From: RUG714 sp964623515
GTDB lineage: Bacteria > Bacillota > Clostridia > Oscillospirales > Acutalibacteraceae
DNA length: 64,000 nt
Direction of reading: 5' to 3'
Assembly: GCA_964623515.1 (NCBI GenBank)
Contig: CAZURV010000005.1
Coordinates: 1 to 64,000 of the forward strand
The notes beneath the pieces were generated by a model. The model saw only the letters and a list, made by a program, of their open reading frames with translations. It made no database searches and was not told the DNA's origin. Shown one piece after another: positions 23,965-32,207 of the stretch (its first letter is position 1; each line of letters opens with the position of its first letter). The position numbers and the translations under genes were made by a program.

Positions 23965-24525
23965 ATGAAGAGATTTATATGTGTCTTATTAATTTTAATG
24001 ATAATGCTTTCGCTGAATATCGGCGGTTTTGCCGCAGGTTCGGCTGTTTCCGGTTCTGTCAATTTAGGCTTTAGTTTTGACGGAAGCGAGCAGGACGGAA
24101 CGGCTGTTCTTTATCAGCAAGACACTGTGGTTAAAACCGTGGCTATTTCGGAAAACGGTTCTTATAACATCACTGATATAGAGGCCGGCGATTATGATTT
24201 AGTCGTAAGCGTAGCGGGATATACGGATTACACAATGAAAGAAATCTCTCTTTCCTCGTCAGACAGCGTTACGGTATTTTTAACTTCAGTTACGGCGGGG
24301 GATGTTGACAAAAACGGAGTCGTTGATGCATCCGATGTGTCGAATGTTTTGCTTTCCGATAATTACGGCAGTTTGAGAACCGATGCAGTTTGTTACGATT
24401 CGGATGTAAATCATGATTTAACAGTAGATATAAGCGATATTTCCATTATTACACTTTCCGATAATTACGGAAAGGAAGCTGTTGTGGATTATTATATAAA
24501 TAACGGCTGGACGGGTTATTATTAA
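23965..24525 (+). CDS. Secreted protein with carboxypeptidase-regulatory-like and dockerin-like domains
   Basis: A 186-residue protein. Signal peptide 1-24 (ends GFAAG). Residues 27-110 form a beta-rich SGSVNL..GTAVLYQQ..YDLVVSVAGYTDY domain of the CarboxypepD_reg-like type. Residues 112-170 hold two dockerin-type duplicated segments, GDVDKNGVVDASDVS and SDVNHDLTVDISDIS, each followed by LSDNYG and each with Ca-binding Asp/Asn positions. The classical dockerin specificity residues are not present. It starts 12 bases after the clp stop with no clear ribosome site. A terminator follows, so it ends the unit. Confidence 0.72.
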   Translation: MKRFICVLLILMIMLSLNIGGFAAGSAVSGSVNLGFSFDGSEQDGTAVLYQQDTVVKTVAISENGSYNITDIEAGDYDLVVSVAGYTDYTMKEISLSSSDSVTVFLTSVTAGDVDKNGVVDASDVSNVLLSDNYGSLRTDAVCYDSDVNHDLTVDISDISIITLSDNYGKEAVVDYYINNGWTGYY

Positions 24526-24551
24526 TTTTTTCATATTCAAACTGCGTTTTC

Positions 24552-24586
24552 ATATCATAAGGCTTCGGCCTTATGATATTTTTTTG
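24552..24586 (+). terminator. Terminator after the dockerin-like gene
   Basis: ATATCATAAGGC (24552-24563), loop TTCG, GCCTTATGATAT (24568-24579), then TTTTTT. A textbook intrinsic terminator. Confidence 0.95.
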
Positions 24587-24616
24587 TTATGAGTTGCGGT
24601 TCTTCTGTTTTTGTAA

Positions 24617-24643
24617 CACATCCCTTTTATCTGTCATAGAATG
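24617..24643 (+). promoter_or_regulatory. Possible mother-cell (sigma-K-like) promoter
   Basis: AC at 24617-24618 and CATAGAAT (24636-24643) roughly follow the AC-N16-CATANNNTA pattern of sigma-K promoters, here with 17 bases between. It lies upstream of the Cys/Gly-rich peptide gene. This is a weak match by eye. Confidence 0.3.
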
Positions 24644-24675
24644 CATTGAAATAGATGAAAGGAGGAAAAACAGTT

Positions 24676-24813
24676 ATGGGTTGCAATAACGGTTGTTTCG
24701 GCGGTTCCGGCTGCTGGATTATCCTTATTATAATTTTATTGCTTATTTGCTCAGGCGGTAACGGTTGTTGCGGCAACAACGGCGGCTGTGGCTGTAATGA
24801 TTGCGGTTGCTGA
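24676..24813 (+). CDS. Cys/Gly-rich micropeptide with a hydrophobic core (45 residues)
   Basis: ATG 24676 has AAAGGAGGA nine bases upstream and the frame ends at TGA 24811-24813, followed by a strong terminator, so it is a stand-alone gene. The peptide has a MGCNNGCFGGSGCW start, a membrane-like WIILIIILLLIC core and a CCGNNGGCGCNDCGC tail, with eleven cysteines in 45 residues. The layout (Gly/Cys ends around a short hydrophobic stretch) recalls YjcZ-type spore proteins, but the high Cys content differs. A spore coat or membrane role is inference. Confidence 0.78.
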   Translation: MGCNNGCFGGSGCWIILIIILLLICSGGNGCCGNNGGCGCNDCGC

Positions 24814-24847
24814 GCTGAATAAATGACGCTGCGGCAAAAAAAGGAGA

Positions 24848-24880
24848 GGCTGTCTTGTAAAAAAGACAGCCTTGATTTTT
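24848..24880 (+). terminator. Terminator of the micropeptide gene at 24676
   Basis: GGCTGTCTT (24848-24856) pairs with AAGACAGCC (24863-24871), followed by TTGATTTTT. Confidence 0.9.
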
Positions 24881-24901
24881 GATAAATTCATTTGTTTTTT
24901 C

Positions 24902-24930
24902 TTGAATATGTTCTTTTTATAGGCTATACT
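24902..24930 (+). promoter_or_regulatory. Promoter of prmA
   Basis: TTGAAT (24902-24907), 17-base spacer, TATACT (24925-24930), 29 bases before the start codon. Confidence 0.75.
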
Positions 24931-24959
24931 GTTGCTGAAAGATATTTTCGGAGGCAGTG

Positions 24960-25883
24960 ATGATTTGGAGTGATATTGCGTTTAAAGTTGCCGTTAAAAA
25001 CAGGGCAGAAGCGGAAGCCATAGCTTTGGAAGCGTCTGAAAACGGCATATATATCGAAGATTACAGCAACGTTGAGCAGGAAGCAATGAAAATTGCACAT
25101 ATTGATTTAATAGATGAAGATTTGCTAAAAAAGGACAGGCACAGCGTTATCATTCATATTTATGTTCCCAATGGGAACCCGGATGAGGCATCTTCGTATA
25201 TCGGAGAACGGTATAGTGCGGCGGGTATAGATTATTCCGTCAGCACAAAATCCGTGAAAGAAGAGGATTGGGCGAATAACTGGAAAAAGTATTTCCATCA
25301 GCTTGAGGTAGGCAAAAAGATGATCATTTGTCCGAGTTGGGAAAAGGCAGATAATCCCAATCATAAAACGGTTCTTTATCTTGAACCCGGTCTGGCGTTC
25401 GGAACGGGTACGCATCCCACAACGCGCCTTTGCCTGGAGGTTCTTCAAAAATATATAAATTATAATTCAACGGTTCTGGATATAGGATGCGGCAGCGGTA
25501 TTCTTGCTATAAGCGCCAAACTGCTGGGAGCAAAAAGCGTACTTGGTATCGATATTGATGAAAAGGCGGTTAAAACCGCACGGGAAAACGCGCAAAGAAA
25601 TGGCTGCACCGATGTGAAGTTTATTGAAGGCGATTTAACCGATAAAGCAGAGGGTAGATTCAGCGTGGTAGCGGCAAATATTGTTGCAGACGTTATTGTA
25701 AAGTTGTGCCTGCATGTTAAACAATTGATGACGGACGGCGGCATTTTCATAGCCGGCGGAATTATTGAACCCCGTGAACCGGATGTTTTAAAAGCGTTTG
25801 AAGATAACGGCTTCGGAATCATCGAAAGGAATTGCAGGGAAGACTGGGTTTCCTATGTGTTAAAGGATAAAAGGTTTTGTTGA
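24960..25883 (+). CDS. prmA: Ribosomal protein L11 methyltransferase
   Basis: A 307-residue SAM-dependent methyltransferase that trimethylates ribosomal protein L11. The N-terminal L11-recognition domain (1-110) ends in the EEDWANNWKKYFHQLEVG linker. The SAM-binding motif is VLDIGCGSGILAI, and LEPGLAFGTGTHPTTRLCLE precedes it. ATG 24960 is chosen over the adjacent GTG 24957 because GGAGG ends at 24954. In many Firmicutes rsmE follows, but here the gene stands alone between its promoter and terminator. Confidence 0.95.
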   Translation: MIWSDIAFKVAVKNRAEAEAIALEASENGIYIEDYSNVEQEAMKIAHIDLIDEDLLKKDRHSVIIHIYVPNGNPDEASSYIGERYSAAGIDYSVSTKSVKEEDWANNWKKYFHQLEVGKKMIICPSWEKADNPNHKTVLYLEPGLAFGTGTHPTTRLCLEVLQKYINYNSTVLDIGCGSGILAISAKLLGAKSVLGIDIDEKAVKTARENAQRNGCTDVKFIEGDLTDKAEGRFSVVAANIVADVIVKLCLHVKQLMTDGGIFIAGGIIEPREPDVLKAFEDNGFGIIERNCREDWVSYVLKDKRFC

Positions 25884-25906
25884 AGTCATTCGATTTATTT
25901 TTGTTG

Positions 25907-25942
25907 AAAAGCCTCGGAATACAACAGTATTCCGAGGCTTTT
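25907..25942. terminator. Bidirectional terminator between prmA and the TetR gene
   Basis: AAAAGCCTCGGAATA (25907-25921) pairs perfectly with TATTCCGAGGCTTTT (25928-25942). The arms provide a T tract on both strands for the two converging genes. Confidence 0.9.
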
Positions 25943-25955
25943 CGGCATAGGTACA

Positions 25956-26537
25956 TCAGCTGAAAAATCCGATGCCTTTAAGCGTTATTTCTTCACACAT
26001 TTTTGCGGTTTCTTCAATGCTTTCGTGCGTTCCGCCGTCAAACCATTTCCGCAGAATACCGATATAACCCCAACTGACAAATGTATAAAAAAAATTGATT
26101 TTTTCAGGACTTGCGTCGGCAAATATTGCGGAATAACTTTGTAAACAGCTTTCCAAACCCAGTTCCATAAGTTTATTTATAAAATTTTGGTCGCCGTAAG
26201 GGCCGAGTGTTATTGCGCATATATCGGCGTTTTTCTGCAGGCACTGAAAAATTCCCGTTATAACGTCGGGAAGCATTCTGCTGTCGGATTTGGGAGCGTC
26301 AAACAGAGGGGTAAGCGCCTGCCGGATTTCATCAGCCATTATAGATTCTGTCTGTTCAAGCAAATCATAGATGTCTTTGTAGTGGGAGTAAAACGTGCCG
26401 CGGTTTATTCCCGCTTTTTCGCACAGTTCTTTAATCGAAATACTTTGAATCGGCTTTTGCTGCATAAGGTCTGTGAAAGCCTTTCGTATCAACATTTTTG
26501 TAACCCTTGTACGGTAATCGTTCTTTTTGTTTGCCAT
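25956..26537 (-). CDS. TetR/AcrR-family transcriptional regulator
   Basis: A 193-residue regulator with the TetR helix-turn-helix (residues 12-58: ..SISIKELCEKAGINRGTFYSHYKDIYDLLEQ.. in part) and an alpha-helical C-terminal domain. GCGAGG lies before ATG 26537. It is divergent from the SDR gene at 26867, which is the obvious candidate target. A type B repeat sits between them. It is similar in its N-terminal half to the regulator at 397-960. Confidence 0.85.
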   Translation of the reverse strand: MANKKNDYRTRVTKMLIRKAFTDLMQQKPIQSISIKELCEKAGINRGTFYSHYKDIYDLLEQTESIMADEIRQALTPLFDAPKSDSRMLPDVITGIFQCLQKNADICAITLGPYGDQNFINKLMELGLESCLQSYSAIFADASPEKINFFYTFVSWGYIGILRKWFDGGTHESIEETAKMCEEITLKGIGFFS

Positions 26538-26560
26538 AAATTTACCTCGCTTAATCTTAA

Positions 26561-26699
26561 TATAACCTGTTCGCTGATGTCCCCGCCTCTTAAGCGGCGG
26601 GCTTTATTATAAAATCAGCGGAGGAATAGAATCCCCTTTGCTTTCGCAGAGAGCCAATGCCGTTTTTCCGTGCAGAATCACCGGGTAAGTCTTTATTTG
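26561..26699 (+). repeat. Dispersed repeat, type B
   Basis: It starts TATAACCTGTTCGCTGATG, has CCCGCCTCTTAAGCGGCGGG as its first hairpin, then AAAATCAGCGGAGGAATAGA and TTCGCAGAGAGC. The 3' end is indistinct. It lies 23 bases upstream of the TetR start codon, antisense to that gene. Confidence 0.75.
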
Positions 26700-26782
26700 A
26701 ACTCCGGCGGATTTTTTGTTCACAAAATTAACAGATTATCCGGCCGTGTCGGGAAAACTTAAAATTCAATTTAAATTGTCTA

Positions 26783-26811
26783 TTGAAGAATGTATATAAT
26801 ATTAGTATAAT
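26783..26811 (+). promoter_or_regulatory. Promoter of the SDR gene
   Basis: TTGAAG (26783-26788), 17-base spacer, TATAAT (26806-26811), 55 bases before the start codon. Confidence 0.8.
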
Positions 26812-26866
26812 ACAAGTAAAAAAGGAAATCAACATCGTGTCTAAAAAAATAGAAAGGTGTATTTTT

Positions 26867-27874
26867 ATGAAAAAAGTGTATATTATCACCGGTGCATGCG
26901 GTCATCTCGGCAATACGATTATCAGAAAGCTTGTAAACAGGGATATGGAAATAAGAGGATTGATACTGCCGCATGAAAAAGCACAAACGTTTCCGGGCGT
27001 AACCTATTATAAAGGCGATGTAAGAAATACGGCAACTTTAAAACCCGTGTTTGAAAACTGCGGCGGGCGTGATGTTTATGTGATTCATACTGCCGGAATT
27101 GTTGATATTTCGGAAAATGTTTCGCCTATGCTATATGATGTGAACGTGAATGGAACTAAAAATATAATTTCAGTGTGTAAGGAATACGGCGTAAAGCGTC
27201 TTGTTTACGTAAGCTCTGTTCATGCGATACCCGAGGGAGACCATAACCGGGTGATTAGAGAAGCGCATGCTTTTTCTTCGGAGAAAGTTGAGGGAGGTTA
27301 TGCAAAAACAAAGGCGGAAGCAACGCAGGCAGTGCTTGACGCTGTGAAAACCGGACTGGATGCCGTTATCGTTCATCCGTCCGGAATACTCGGTCCTTAT
27401 GACAAATCAGGCAATCATCTTGTTCAGGTTGTGAGCAATTATATTACGGGAAAGCTTCCCGCCTGCGTGAACGGCGGATATGATTTTGTGGATGTTCGCG
27501 ACGTTGCGGACGGCTGTATCTGTGCGCTGGAAAAAGGAGAAAGCGGCGAATGCTACATTCTTTCCAACCGCCATTATGAAATGAAAGATGTATTAAAAAT
27601 GGTCAAAATTATTCACGGCGGAAAATATTTGCCCGTTTTGCCGATGTGGATAGCGAAAGCTTCAGTTCCGTTTATGCAGCTTTATGCAAGACGGAAAAAA
27701 GAACGCCCGCTTTACACGGCGTATTCGCTCTATACACTGAAAAGCAACGATAAATTTTCTCACGACAAAGCGACTTCCGAACTCGGATACAAACCGAGAG
27801 ATTTGTATCAAACAATTAAGGATACGGTTCAATGGGTTTGTAAAGGTTCGCATGCTAAAAATATAGCTGGCTGA
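26867..27874 (+). CDS. NAD(P)-dependent epimerase/dehydratase-like extended SDR
   Basis: A 335-residue Rossmann-fold enzyme. The dinucleotide-binding motif is TGACGHLGN (about residues 7-15), the catalytic Ser region VYVSSVHA and the YAKTK motif (YxxxK). Proteins with this layout reduce or dehydrate hydroxysteroid-like, flavonoid-like or sugar substrates; the sequence does not specify which. ATG 26867 is chosen because GAAAGGTG lies just upstream. It is divergent from the TetR gene, suggesting repression relieved by substrate. Confidence 0.82.
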   Translation: MKKVYIITGACGHLGNTIIRKLVNRDMEIRGLILPHEKAQTFPGVTYYKGDVRNTATLKPVFENCGGRDVYVIHTAGIVDISENVSPMLYDVNVNGTKNIISVCKEYGVKRLVYVSSVHAIPEGDHNRVIREAHAFSSEKVEGGYAKTKAEATQAVLDAVKTGLDAVIVHPSGILGPYDKSGNHLVQVVSNYITGKLPACVNGGYDFVDVRDVADGCICALEKGESGECYILSNRHYEMKDVLKMVKIIHGGKYLPVLPMWIAKASVPFMQLYARRKKERPLYTAYSLYTLKSNDKFSHDKATSELGYKPRDLYQTIKDTVQWVCKGSHAKNIAG

Positions 27875-27902
27875 AACCTTTACTGTTTAAAATTGTACGT
27901 TT

Positions 27903-27948
27903 AATCCGCTGTGCGCAAAACATAACGCACAGCGGATTATTTTGTCTT
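27903..27948 (+). terminator. Terminator of the SDR gene
   Basis: AATCCGCTGTGCG (27903-27915) pairs with CGCACAGCGGATT (27926-27938), followed by ATTTTGTCTTTTT. Confidence 0.9.
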
Positions 27949-28026
27949 TTTCGATGTTTTACATAAAAAAATTTGCGAATCTTCCTTTATTTTGCGCGTT
28001 TTTTCGATTTTGTAATCAAATTGTTA

Positions 28027-28055
28027 TTGACATTCAATTTTTATTTGAGTATAAT
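28027..28055 (+). promoter_or_regulatory. Promoter of the ylxM-ffh-rpsP operon
   Basis: TTGACA (28027-28032), 17-base spacer, TATAAT (28050-28055): a perfect sigma-A consensus 51 bases before ylxM. Confidence 0.95.
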
Positions 28056-28105
28056 AAACAAAACTGTAAAGAAATACTGCTTTACAGACATACGGGAGGT
28101 ATTTT

Positions 28106-28483
28106 ATGGCAAAGAATCTTGACATTACCGTTTATCTTGATTTTTACGGCGAAATGCTCACTGATAAACAGCGAGAATACCTTGATTATTATTATAATGA
28201 TGATTTATCCCTGTCCGAAATTGCGAATAATATTCCGGCAGAAGAAAAAGGACGTTCGCGGCAGGCGGTTAGGGATGTTATAAAACGTGCCGAAGGACAG
28301 CTTTTTTATATGGAGGAAAAGCTTGGGCTTGTAAAACGTTTCAGTGATATGCAGGACGGCATTGATGAAATTATGGAGTGCGCCGAAAAAATCAATCAGT
28401 GCAACCTTAATTTCGGACTTTCCAGAGAAATTAACGAATGTGTGATAAAAATAAAGGCTGTTGCAAGCCGTTTATCTGAATAA
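28106..28483 (+). CDS. ylxM: YlxM/p13-family signal recognition particle-associated protein
   Basis: A 125-residue protein with a sigma-70 region 4-like helix-turn-helix (LTDKQREYLDYYYNDDLSLS.., SRQAVRDVIKRAE). YlxM stimulates the SRP GTPases in related bacteria. GGGAGG lies before ATG 28106. It sits 12 bases upstream of ffh, the standard arrangement. Confidence 0.93.
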   Translation: MAKNLDITVYLDFYGEMLTDKQREYLDYYYNDDLSLSEIANNIPAEEKGRSRQAVRDVIKRAEGQLFYMEEKLGLVKRFSDMQDGIDEIMECAEKINQCNLNFGLSREINECVIKIKAVASRLSE

Positions 28484-28495
28484 GGGAGAGCTTGA

Positions 28496-29845
28496 ATGGC
28501 GTTTGAGGGTTTAACTGAAAAACTTAATTCTGCTTTTAAGAAACTGCGTTCAAAGGGCAGGCTTACGGAGGCAGACGTTAAATCTGCAATGCGCGAAGTG
28601 CGCCTTGCATTGCTTGAGGCGGATGTTAATTATAAGGTTGCCAAAGATTTCACAAAAACCGTAACGGAGCGTGCCATAGGTCAGGATGTTATGGAAAGCC
28701 TGACTCCTGCGCAGATGGTTATCAAAATCGTCGACGAAGAACTTACATCTCTTATGGGCGGCACGGAAACCAGAATTAACGAATCTTCGAAAATACCTAC
28801 TATTGTTATGATGTGCGGCCTTCAGGGTTCAGGTAAAACAACGCACAGCGGAAAGCTTGCGCTTATGTTGAAAAAACGTGGGCACAGACCGATGCTTGTT
28901 GCGTGCGACGTTTACCGTCCGGCAGCGATAAAACAGCTACAGGTTGTGGGAGAAAAAATAGGCGTTCCCGTTTTTGAAAGAGGTCAGGGAGACCCTGTCA
29001 AAATAGCCGGGGAAGCGGTAAAGTATGCCAGAGATTACGGATACGATTATATATTCCTCGATACGGCGGGTCGCCTTCATATCGATGAAGAGCTGATGGG
29101 CGAACTCCGCAATATCAAAGCATCCGTTAAACCAAACGAAATATTGCTTGTTGTTGATGCAATGACGGGTCAGGACGCTGTTAATGTTGCACAAAGTTTT
29201 AATGATACCATCGGAATAGACGGTGTGGTTATCACAAAGCTGGACGGCGACACAAGAGGCGGCGCGGCGCTCTCGGTAAGAGCGGTAACGGGGAAACCGA
29301 TTAAATTTGCAGGCATCGGCGAAAAGCTTGAAGATATAGAAGTTTTTCATCCGAACAGAATGGCGCAGCGTATTCTCGGAATGGGAGATGTTTTAACGCT
29401 CATTGAAAAAGCCGAAAAGCAGATAGATGAGAAAAAAGCGGCTCAGCTGGAAGCCAAGCTTCGTAAAAATAAATTTGATTTAAACGATTTGCTTGATCAA
29501 CTTGATCAGATAAAAAAAATGGGTTCGGTTAAGGATTTGCTCGGAATGATTCCCGGTATGGGAAAAAAGCTTGACGGTGCAGAAATTGACGAAAAGCAGT
29601 TTGATCGCGTAAAAGCAATTATTCTTTCCATGACTGCAAAAGAAAGAATAAATCCGGATATCATCAATCCGTCAAGAAAAAGGAGAATCGCTGCCGGAAG
29701 CGGAACACAGGTGGAAGATGTAAACCGTGTGCTCAAGCAGCACCGCGAGATGCAGAAAATGTTTAAGCAGATGAACTCGCGTAGTGCCAAAAGAAAAATG
29801 TCCAGAATGGGCGGTTTCGGAGTTCCCGGAGGATTCGGATTTTAA
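28496..29845 (+). CDS. ffh: Signal recognition particle protein Ffh
   Basis: A 449-residue SRP GTPase. N and G domains (1-295) contain GLQGSGKTT, the DTAGRL motif and TKLDGD. The Met-rich M domain (from about 325) carries SRKRRIAAGSGTQVEDVN and ends in a Met/Gly-rich tail. It binds signal sequences and 4.5S RNA to target proteins to the membrane. GGGAGAG precedes the ATG. Part of the ylxM-ffh-rpsP operon. Confidence 0.97.
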   Translation: MAFEGLTEKLNSAFKKLRSKGRLTEADVKSAMREVRLALLEADVNYKVAKDFTKTVTERAIGQDVMESLTPAQMVIKIVDEELTSLMGGTETRINESSKIPTIVMMCGLQGSGKTTHSGKLALMLKKRGHRPMLVACDVYRPAAIKQLQVVGEKIGVPVFERGQGDPVKIAGEAVKYARDYGYDYIFLDTAGRLHIDEELMGELRNIKASVKPNEILLVVDAMTGQDAVNVAQSFNDTIGIDGVVITKLDGDTRGGAALSVRAVTGKPIKFAGIGEKLEDIEVFHPNRMAQRILGMGDVLTLIEKAEKQIDEKKAAQLEAKLRKNKFDLNDLLDQLDQIKKMGSVKDLLGMIPGMGKKLDGAEIDEKQFDRVKAIILSMTAKERINPDIINPSRKRRIAAGSGTQVEDVNRVLKQHREMQKMFKQMNSRSAKRKMSRMGGFGVPGGFGF

Positions 29846-29898
29846 TCAGGTAACTTTTTAAGTTTATTATATTTTCTTATATATAAGGAGGAACGAAA

Positions 29899-30141
29899 AT
29901 GGCAGTAAAAATCAGACTTCGCAGGATGGGTGCCAAAAAGACACCTTATTACCGCATTGTTGTTGCAGATTCAAGATATCCGCGCGACGGAAGATTTATT
30001 GAAGAAATCGGATCATACAATCCCCTTAAAGAGCCGGCAGAGGTTAAAATTGACGCCGACAAGGCTAAACAGTGGATTGCAAATGGTGCTCAGCCTACTG
30101 ATACGGTTAAAGTTATTCTTAAAAAAAACGGTGTTCTCTGA
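29899..30141 (+). CDS. rpsP: 30S ribosomal protein S16
   Basis: An 80-residue protein opening MAVKIRLRRMGAKKTPYYRI, the S16 signature, with full family length. AAGGAGGA lies upstream. Position between ffh and khpA is conserved in Firmicutes. Confidence 0.97.
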   Translation: MAVKIRLRRMGAKKTPYYRIVVADSRYPRDGRFIEEIGSYNPLKEPAEVKIDADKAKQWIANGAQPTDTVKVILKKNGVL

Positions 30142-30173
30142 TACCGCAGATGAATTATTCGGAGGGAAAATAA

Positions 30174-30407
30174 GTGAAAGAATTACTTGTGTCCATTGCA
30201 CAGGGCTTGGTTGATGCACCTTCTGAAGTCAGCGTTGAAGTTGATGAGCCCAATGCAGAGGGAGTTGTTGTTTACCATCTTCATGTTGCCGAAGCGGATA
30301 TGGGAAGAGTAATCGGTAAGCAAGGAAGAATTGCAAAGGCAATCCGCGTTGTTATGCGCGCTGCATCAAACCGCACCGAAACAAAAATTGCGGTTGAAAT
30401 TGATTAA
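30174..30407 (+). CDS. khpA: KH-domain RNA-binding protein KhpA
   Basis: A 77-residue single KH domain with the GxxG loop in GRVIGKQGRIAKAIR. KhpA pairs with KhpB (not in the window) and influences cell elongation and division in other Firmicutes. The GTG start at 30174 has CGGAGGG upstream. The rpsP-khpA-rimM order is the usual one. Confidence 0.92.
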   Translation: MKELLVSIAQGLVDAPSEVSVEVDEPNAEGVVVYHLHVAEADMGRVIGKQGRIAKAIRVVMRAASNRTETKIAVEID

Positions 30408-30714
30408 GATGAAAAATGAACGGGCAGATTTGGGGACGTCTTTTCATAAGGAGGAACCGCCTGAAATGCACCGATTTTTGGCTGAATTGTGTTAAAAGCA
30501 CTTGGAATTCGTCAAGATTTCTGCGCTTTTGCACTTATTCCGCCTAAAATTCCATTGTATTTTGGGTGCAAAGCAGTTTTGCGTTTTATAAAACCGATTT
30601 TTCTTTATGGAAAACCGCCCTTGGACGGTATTTTCGCAGTACGGTTAAATCTGTTTCTGTTCAAATTCCGTCAGCTTAAAGGAGGCCGGAAGGCCTCTTT
30701 GTCATATGGTGACT
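30408..30714 (+). other. Leader region between khpA and rimM
   Basis: About 300 bases with no convincing gene. A nine-codon frame (starting at about 30465) follows AAGGAGGA and is a possible leader peptide, with no clear regulatory logic. The 3' end carries the hairpin described at 30682-30697. Confidence 0.35.
30682..30697 (+). promoter_or_regulatory. Hairpin holding the only AGGAGG upstream of rimM
   Basis: GAGGCC (30682-30687), the GNRA-type loop GGAA, and GGCCTC (30692-30697) form a perfect stem that buries the AGGAGG at 30680-30685. The candidate start ATG codons lie at 30706 and 30715, too far away for that site to act in linear form. TCTTT follows the stem, so it could instead be a weak attenuator. 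Confidence 0.5.
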
Positions 30715-31236
30715 ATGGATAAAAGATATCTTGCATTAGGGAAAATTGTATCGTCTCACGGTATACACGGAGAACTGAGGCTGAAGCCTATGTGCGGTTC
30801 TCCTGCATTTGCACTGCAGTTTAAAACGGTGTTCTTTGGGAAAAACGGAGAAAATCCTGTAGAAATTATATCTGCAAGAGTGCATAAAAACATTGTGCTT
30901 ATGCGTCTTGATGGGTTTAATAGCATTGAGGATGTACAGGCATGTGTAGGCAAAATACTTTACATTGATAAAACGCAGGCAAACCTGGAAGACGATGAAT
31001 ATTTTATTGACGATTTAATCGGATGCACGGTTTTGGATGTGTCGGACGGCGAAGTCCTAGGAAAAATAAGCGATGTAACAAGCTTGCCGTCAAATGATGT
31101 GTGGCATATAATTACTTCGGAGAATAAGGAAGTTATGATTCCTAAAATTCCCGATGTTATCAAAGATGTAGATATCGATAAACAGCAGATAAAAATATTC
31201 AAAATGAAAGGGCTTTTTGATAGCGATGAGGATTGA
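30715..31236 (+). CDS. rimM: Ribosome maturation factor RimM
   Basis: A 173-residue protein with the N-terminal RimM barrel (LGKIVSSHGIHGELRLKP) and a C-terminal PRC-barrel (..DDLIGCTVLDVSDGEVLGKI.., ..VMIPKIPDVIKDVDI..). It assists 30S maturation. ATG 30706 is an equally possible start three codons upstream; neither has a well-spaced ribosome site. It overlaps trmD by 11 bases. Confidence 0.93.
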   Translation: MDKRYLALGKIVSSHGIHGELRLKPMCGSPAFALQFKTVFFGKNGENPVEIISARVHKNIVLMRLDGFNSIEDVQACVGKILYIDKTQANLEDDEYFIDDLIGCTVLDVSDGEVLGKISDVTSLPSNDVWHIITSENKEVMIPKIPDVIKDVDIDKQQIKIFKMKGLFDSDED

Positions 31237-31978
31237 TATTCTTACTCTTTTTCCGGATATGTGCAATGCCGTGCTTTCCGAAAGCATAATCGGCAGGGCA
31301 AGAAGTAGCGGAGCTGTTACGATTGAATGCCGGAATATACGGGATTACACGCTTGATAAGCATAACAGGGTTGACGACGCTCCTTACGGCGGTACAATGG
31401 GTATGGTTATGCAGGCTCAGCCTATATATGACTGCTTTAAAAGCCTGTGCGCGGAACTCGGTGTAAAACCGCGGCTTATCTATATGTCTCCGCAGGGAAA
31501 AGCACTTACGCAACAGAGAATCAAGGAACTTTCGCAACTGGAAAATCTTGCTGTTTTATGCGGCCATTACGAGGGTGTTGACGAAAGAATTATCGGGGAA
31601 ATTGTGGATGAGGAAATTTCCGTAGGCGATTATGTTTTGACCGGGGGCGAACTTCCGGCACTTATGCTGGCAGATAGTATTTCACGCCTTATTGACGGCG
31701 TGCTTCCGAATGAGGAGGCGTATACGAATGACAGTCACTATAATTCTCTGCTTGAAGCGCCTCAATATACAAGACCGTTTGAATGGCACGGAATGAAAGT
31801 CCCCGATGTGCTTGCTTCTGGGCATCATGCGAAGATAGCAAAGTGGAAGCGTATGCAGTCGCTGAAGCGTACTTTTGAAAGGCGTCCCGATATGCTGGAG
31901 AACGCCGAACTCAATGCGGAAGATATACAATACCTGAAATCTTTGGGATATGAAAAACCATTCAAACGCATCATTTAA
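31226..31978 (+). CDS. trmD: tRNA (guanine-N1-)-methyltransferase TrmD
   Basis: A 250-residue SPOUT methyltransferase making m1G37. MRIDILTLFPDM opens it, and the trefoil-knot region reads CGHYEGVDERI and SVGDYVLTGGELPALM. The start lies inside the end of rimM, implying coupling. Normally rplS (L19) follows trmD; here the next gene is a separately promoted HPr. Confidence 0.97.
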   Translation: MRIDILTLFPDMCNAVLSESIIGRARSSGAVTIECRNIRDYTLDKHNRVDDAPYGGTMGMVMQAQPIYDCFKSLCAELGVKPRLIYMSPQGKALTQQRIKELSQLENLAVLCGHYEGVDERIIGEIVDEEISVGDYVLTGGELPALMLADSISRLIDGVLPNEEAYTNDSHYNSLLEAPQYTRPFEWHGMKVPDVLASGHHAKIAKWKRMQSLKRTFERRPDMLENAELNAEDIQYLKSLGYEKPFKRII

Positions 31979-32112
31979 TATCCGTTTGTTCGCTTTGACA
32001 ATATATATAAAATTGCATGGTTATATTATAGCATTATGCACAAAAACAAAAAGCCATTAATTATCAAAGTTTGGATATTGAAACAAAATGTCAAAAAATC
32101 TTATATAAATTA

Positions 32113-32140
32113 TTGACGGTCATTTAAAATAGGTTATAAT
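32113..32140 (+). promoter_or_regulatory. Promoter of the HPr gene
   Basis: TTGACG (32113-32118), 16-base spacer, TATAAT (32135-32140), 68 bases before the start codon. Confidence 0.85.
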
Positions 32141-32207
32141 ATATATTGTAGCCACAAGGCTGTTTTTAATATATATGATACTAATCCATTATATGGGGGA
32201 TAAAATT

